From Fragum whitleyi (Eukaryota > Mollusca > Bivalvia > Cardiida > Cardiidae), in NCBI GenBank assembly GCA_948146395.1, contig OX411556.1, forward strand, positions 25,527,596 through 25,591,595: a stretch of DNA of 64,000 nucleotides, in the 5' to 3' direction. Within the stretch, counting starts at the first letter, position 1; each line of letters begins with the position of its first letter. The translations under genes were made by a program, and so were the position numbers. Below are positions 60,641-64,000 of this stretch, piece by piece. The notes under the pieces are model-generated. The model saw nothing but the letters and a program-made list of their open reading frames with translations, ran no database searches and was not told the DNA's origin.

Positions 60641-61268
60641 TGTAAAGAAAAGATGATCCTTCTGTTGTCTGGTTATGAATCAATAAATCAATGTTTTCCC
60701 TTCACTTTCACAACCTGGGGTCATATTATAGGGATAATTCACGTTTTGGAGGGTGTTAACATTTGCAGAGACCTGAAAAATGGTTTAACACCTGACTGCA
60801 AAGCCAGTTACAAACCGACTGACATGCCATCATGCATTACACTTTGCTTCCTTGGTAAATTTATGACGTCACACAATCTTACGCAGGATTTAGAGCAATG
60901 TCTTAGGGTATGCTCTTTAATAATGTTTGACAAGGAAACTGATAAAGTGTATAGGCCAAGACCGAGAATATTTAAATTAAAAAGCCTGCCGTTAATGTCA
61001 CGTGAATTTACTGATAAATCCACATTTTCTATCGTTAACACATGGGTTTGTCTGTTAACGACCTGAAAACGCACTTTTTATGCAATAATGCAATATAAAG
61101 GCCTTCTTTGAACTTTGATAAAGAAGAACTTTTAACAATTATTTGGATTGTTTCTTTGGAGTCGGAATTAAACAAAAGATTGGAAACTCTCATAAATTCA
61201 TGGAAAAACCTGACAAAATCAGCAAAATCCCTGATTTTTCCAGCAAAAACAGTGATAAATTCACTTAC

Positions 61269-61355
61269 TCCATTTGCGTATCTGTGGTGAAATGACTAGA
61301 CATTAGAGATGTATCCATAGATAACTCCAAGTTGTTGTACATGGCAGGTAATACT
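61269..61355 (-). CDS. RIF1: RIF1 exon with PAMYNNL motif
   Basis: An 87-nt exon with acceptor TTTATTTCAG (AG at 61357-61356) and donor GTAAGT at 61268. It reads VLPAMYNNLELSMDTS then LMSSHFTTDTQM, a segment strongly conserved in animal RIF1. Its first base completes the Arg codon from the upstream exon, and its last two bases (GA) join T of the next exon to make Asp. Two partial tandem copies of its 3' splice-site region lie upstream in the intron (see findings). Confidence 0.92.
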
Positions 61356-62008
61356 CTGAAATAAACATGTTTGATTTGTTTGTATGGAGTTGTGATATCA
61401 CTTTCAACAATATTTGTTATATCACGGTGAAGCGACTACTGACTAGACACCAGGCAGGGATCGACACTGACTCCTGAGATTTAAGAGTCAATTGGACTCC
61501 TAACACATAAAATCAAGGAGTCCAAGCTCAAAGAAAGGAGTCTAAATTTCATAATGGGAGAACATTGCGGAAAAGAAGAAATTGCTTGTTATAAGCAATT
61601 TCTTCTTTTCCACAATATTCTACCAAAGAAGAGTTTTTTTCTCAAAACAACACAGGATGAATTCAAATGTTTTCTTCGATAAGTATTATGCATTTGTTTT
61701 TCAAAATATTTCCTTTCAACCCTTGGAGTCCAGTGGACTCCTTACTTGCAAATCAAAGGAGACCAACTGGTTAACAAGGAGTCTCGGACTCCCAGACTCC
61801 CCTTAGTGTTGATCCCTGTTAGGGACATATAGATTGACAGCTACAAGTTGCAGGTAATACTCTAAAATAAGCATGCTTGATTTGTTTGTATGGAGTTGTA
61901 ATATCACTTTCAGCAATATTTATGTTATATCGTGGTGAAGTGACTACTGACTAGACATTAGGGGCATATAGATTGACAGCTACAAGTTGCAGGTAATACT
62001 CTGAAATA
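61331..62008 (-). repeat. Partial tandem copies of a RIF1 exon edge
   Basis: Three copies of a ~139-bp sequence carry the RIF1 acceptor TTCAGAGTATTACCTGC or a variant: true exon (61345-61366), 61850-61870 and 61990-62008. The first intervening space is filled by MITE family B, and the third copy is cut by the element at 62009. Confidence 0.75.
61455..61818. mobile_element. MITE family B (TIR CAGGGATC-ACACT)
   Basis: Terminal inverted repeats CAGGGATCGACACT and AGTGTTGATCCCTG, Ser/Leu-like direct repeats GGAGTC near the ends, and central hairpin AAGAAATTGCTTGTTATAAG then CAATTTCTTC. It interrupts a sequence duplicated next to RIF1 exon 61269-61355. Confidence 0.8.
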
Positions 62009-62296
62009 ACAAGAGATGTTTGTAAAACAATTATGCCTCCCATGAAAGTAGGTCAATGTCCTGTTCTTTGTCAATCAATTAAGGGCAGTAACTCACAAAA
62101 TATGATGAGAAGAGTTATGGGTCTTGTGGACTGCAATTCTCAATGAGACCTATCCACCTGTGAAGTTTCATGTTTCTAGCTTGCATACTTCTTGAGATAT
62201 TCTACACCTAAAAATCGATCTATGGACGGACCAACTGATAAGTGCAAAGCAATACACCCCCTCTTCTTCGAAAAAGGGGGGGGGGGGGGCATAAAA
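62009..62296 (+). mobile_element. Single-unit Helentron-like element
   Basis: 5' ACAAGAGATGTTTG, subterminal ATTATGCCTCCC, one diverged core monomer (GGGCAGTAACTC, AAGTTTCATGTTTCTAGCTT), GATCTATGGACGG, then a hairpin with a G run ending GGCATAA. It lies within the RIF1 intron and truncates a tandem duplicate of an exon edge. Confidence 0.72.
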
Positions 62297-62333
62297 ACGT
62301 CTGATTTGTTTAATGTCTTTCAACAGTATTCCA

Positions 62334-62487
62334 TTAAGGTAGTGGACCCATAATAGTTCTGCAATATTTTGGAAGTAATGAACTTTAACAGTGTTAACCG
62401 AGGTTTCCTAATGATTTTCATTAGGAAACCTCCGCCAACATTGTGAAACAGAAATGTTGCAAAACTATTATGGGTCCAATACCTTAA
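62334..62487. mobile_element. Foldback MITE family D in a RIF1 intron
   Basis: TTAAGGTAGTGGACCCATAA to TATGGGTCCAATACCTTAA. The two halves are near-perfect inverted copies around TAATGATTTTCATTA. Confidence 0.8.
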
Positions 62488-63369
62488 TATAGCAGTGAGT
62501 GTTGCTTCTTCCCATTTTTTTCTGTCATTTTCTCACAACCACATTATTTCATGTAAGAAATCAACTGTTCATTCCCCTAGGATGTCTCTTACATGGTTCA
62601 TACAGAATTTTGATGGCAAAATTAAAGGTTTTTTTAAGGGTTTTTCAAGGACTCAAACCTTGAAATTAAGGGCTATTTACATGCTTCAATCTAAGTAAAA
62701 GTTTTTGACAGGTACAGGTTTTGATACACTTCATACTACTTGAACTTTCTATATAACAATTATTTTGCCAAGACTTATTCAATACCTATTGTTTTAATGA
62801 ATGACACACTTACCCATTTTTTAATTAAAATTTATAACTTTCTGCATACTTGCACTTGATTACGTAGGGAAAAAGGCTGATTCATCATCTCATAGTCCAT
62901 TAAACGCTTATAAAATATTGAGAAGTAAACCGTTGTCTTTGTTTGATAGTGTATACAACGTCATCATTTGTTACAATCGTCACAGAAAATCGGCGATTTC
63001 AAAAAAAAAAAAATCTTAACATGCCATCTATTTGGTATCCAGCTTTTTGTCTAATGATAGTATTAGGCTGGAAACAAGCATTTTGAAAAAAGGCTGGAAG
63101 CCCTTCCCTTAGTTTAGATTGATGTTTCGATCAGGGAATAACGATCTTACCCTTATTTTTAAAGATAGTTGACCTGGTTTCAAATAGACCATTATGAAAA
63201 ATTAAAATTCAAGTTTTTTTTTAAGGACTTAAAGTCGTTTTTAAGAGTTTTATAAGGCTCAGGTCAGTTTTCAAGGGTTTCATAAGGCGAAGATCAAATT
63301 CAAGGGTAATCAAGACATGTGCGAACCATGTCTTATAATTAGCGCATTGGCAAATGACAAATTTATTCA

Positions 63370-63625
63370 ACAAGAGCCCTGCTTGCGGGTGCAACACTAG
63401 GCTGTAGGTGCTGGATGATGCAAAAAATTTGAGTCGAAATAGGGGCGTAATTCTTACAAAAATGCTTCAAAAGTTACCCCCCTCAAAAGTCTGGATAGGT
63501 CTTGTGCTGGTCGTTACACATGCCAAGTTTCATGAAGATATATTATATATCAAGAGAGATATGACCAGTGTTGAAAATTGTCACACCAACATCAATTCAG
63601 ACTACTCCAGGGTGATCATAAAACC
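63370..63625 (+). mobile_element. Probable single-unit Helentron-like element
   Basis: 5' ACAAGAGCCCTGCTTGCGGG and a core with TGCCAAGTTTCATGAAGATA. It shares AGGGTGATCATA with 52380-52560. The 3' end is not certain. Confidence 0.5.
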
Positions 63626-63896
63626 TCAGCTTTCTCTGAAAACAGCCAAGTTAAAAATGAGTTCCAATCATATTTGGTACTTAGCCATAAGTTGGCAAAG
63701 CTCTGGATCAAATTCTAAACCCAAGGGTTGGAACTTCCAATATTGGGTTTATTTCAATTTTTTTTATCAGAAATTTCCTTTTTAATAAACAGTCCAATAT
63801 GCCTTTCCATGTTGTAACTGCCTATGTTTTATGATACAGAATCCACTTTAATCCAAATGATCATCCTGCAGAATTTTTGTATTTTAGAAGGCATAC

Positions 63897-64000
63897 CTGC
63901 GTTCCTTCATCATTTCTTTCTGATGTTCAGTTAAAACCATTTTCTTTTTAGGAGAAGCTTTTATCACCACAAAGTCATCATCATTTGAACTGTCAAGTCC
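63897..64000 (-). CDS. RIF1: RIF1 exon (partial, first exon visible in window)
   Basis: This is the most upstream RIF1 exon in the window and it runs off the right edge. Read on the minus strand it encodes 34 complete codons plus two bases, beginning GLDSSNDDDFVVIKASPKKK and continuing with LTEHQKEMMKER. It ends CGCAG followed by a GTATGC donor at 63896. The acidic patch followed by LT-HQKE matches the conserved stretch that precedes the 'PAMYNNL' motif in animal RIF1 proteins. The split codon AG|A (Arg) is completed by the exon at 61355. The large N-terminal HEAT-repeat region of RIF1 must lie beyond 64000. Confidence 0.9.

Overview
The window is eukaryotic: AT-rich, with GT..AG introns, very few long open frames, and dense interspersed and tandem repeats. 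The repeats point to a bivalve mollusc. Arrays of 145-168 bp monomers end in (ACGG)n microsatellites and a terminal hairpin, the layout described for bivalve 'pearl'-type non-autonomous Helitron/Helentron elements. The species assignment is inference. I found no rRNA genes, intact tRNA genes or CRISPR arrays.

The main gene is RIF1 on the minus strand. Nine exons were assembled by eye from about 64000 down to 37850, every junction phase-compatible. They encode the C-terminal 1505 residues: the end of the N-terminal part (more exons lie beyond 64000), one giant disordered exon of 3450 nt, the SILK...RVSF protein phosphatase 1 docking motifs split across an intron, the conserved C-terminal DNA-binding region and a short alpha-helical tail. 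RIF1 directs PP1 to chromatin to control replication timing and acts in double-strand-break repair. Its eight introns in the window (0.7-7.4 kb) hold most of the transposons on the right side.

The left third has the last two exons of an unidentified single-pass membrane protein on the plus strand (15709-15800 and 16365-16549, polyA signal at 16596). Its upstream exons were not found. A few further candidate exons (19466-19525, 17709-17902, 9697-9849, 4152-4316) are weak.

Layout: 1-6130, one tandem-array element, piggyBac-like MITEs (TTAA sites) and a truncated array; 6660-7956, a 1.3-kb inverted-repeat transposon rich in CCGATTT; 7957-15250, mostly non-coding with foldback MITEs, a SINE and one array; 15253-16601, a MITE and the membrane-protein exons; 17000-22100, MITEs and a 54-bp minisatellite; 22543-24201, a 156-bp-monomer array; 24965-30071, MITEs, SINEs and two arrays; 30345-32714, a triple nest of array, SINE and LINE with readable target-site duplications; 32725-37400, two further arrays; 37850-64000, RIF1 with its repeat-filled introns, including a 4.7-kb array (41010-45705) carrying a second 2.4-kb array inside it.

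The most distinctive pattern is one design shared by about fifteen array elements: a 5' terminus ACAAGAG or a variant, a short 5' hairpin, a subterminal motif, tandem core monomers, an ACGG-type microsatellite, then a 3' hairpin carrying the reverse complement of the 5' subterminal motif, ending in CTAA or ATAA.
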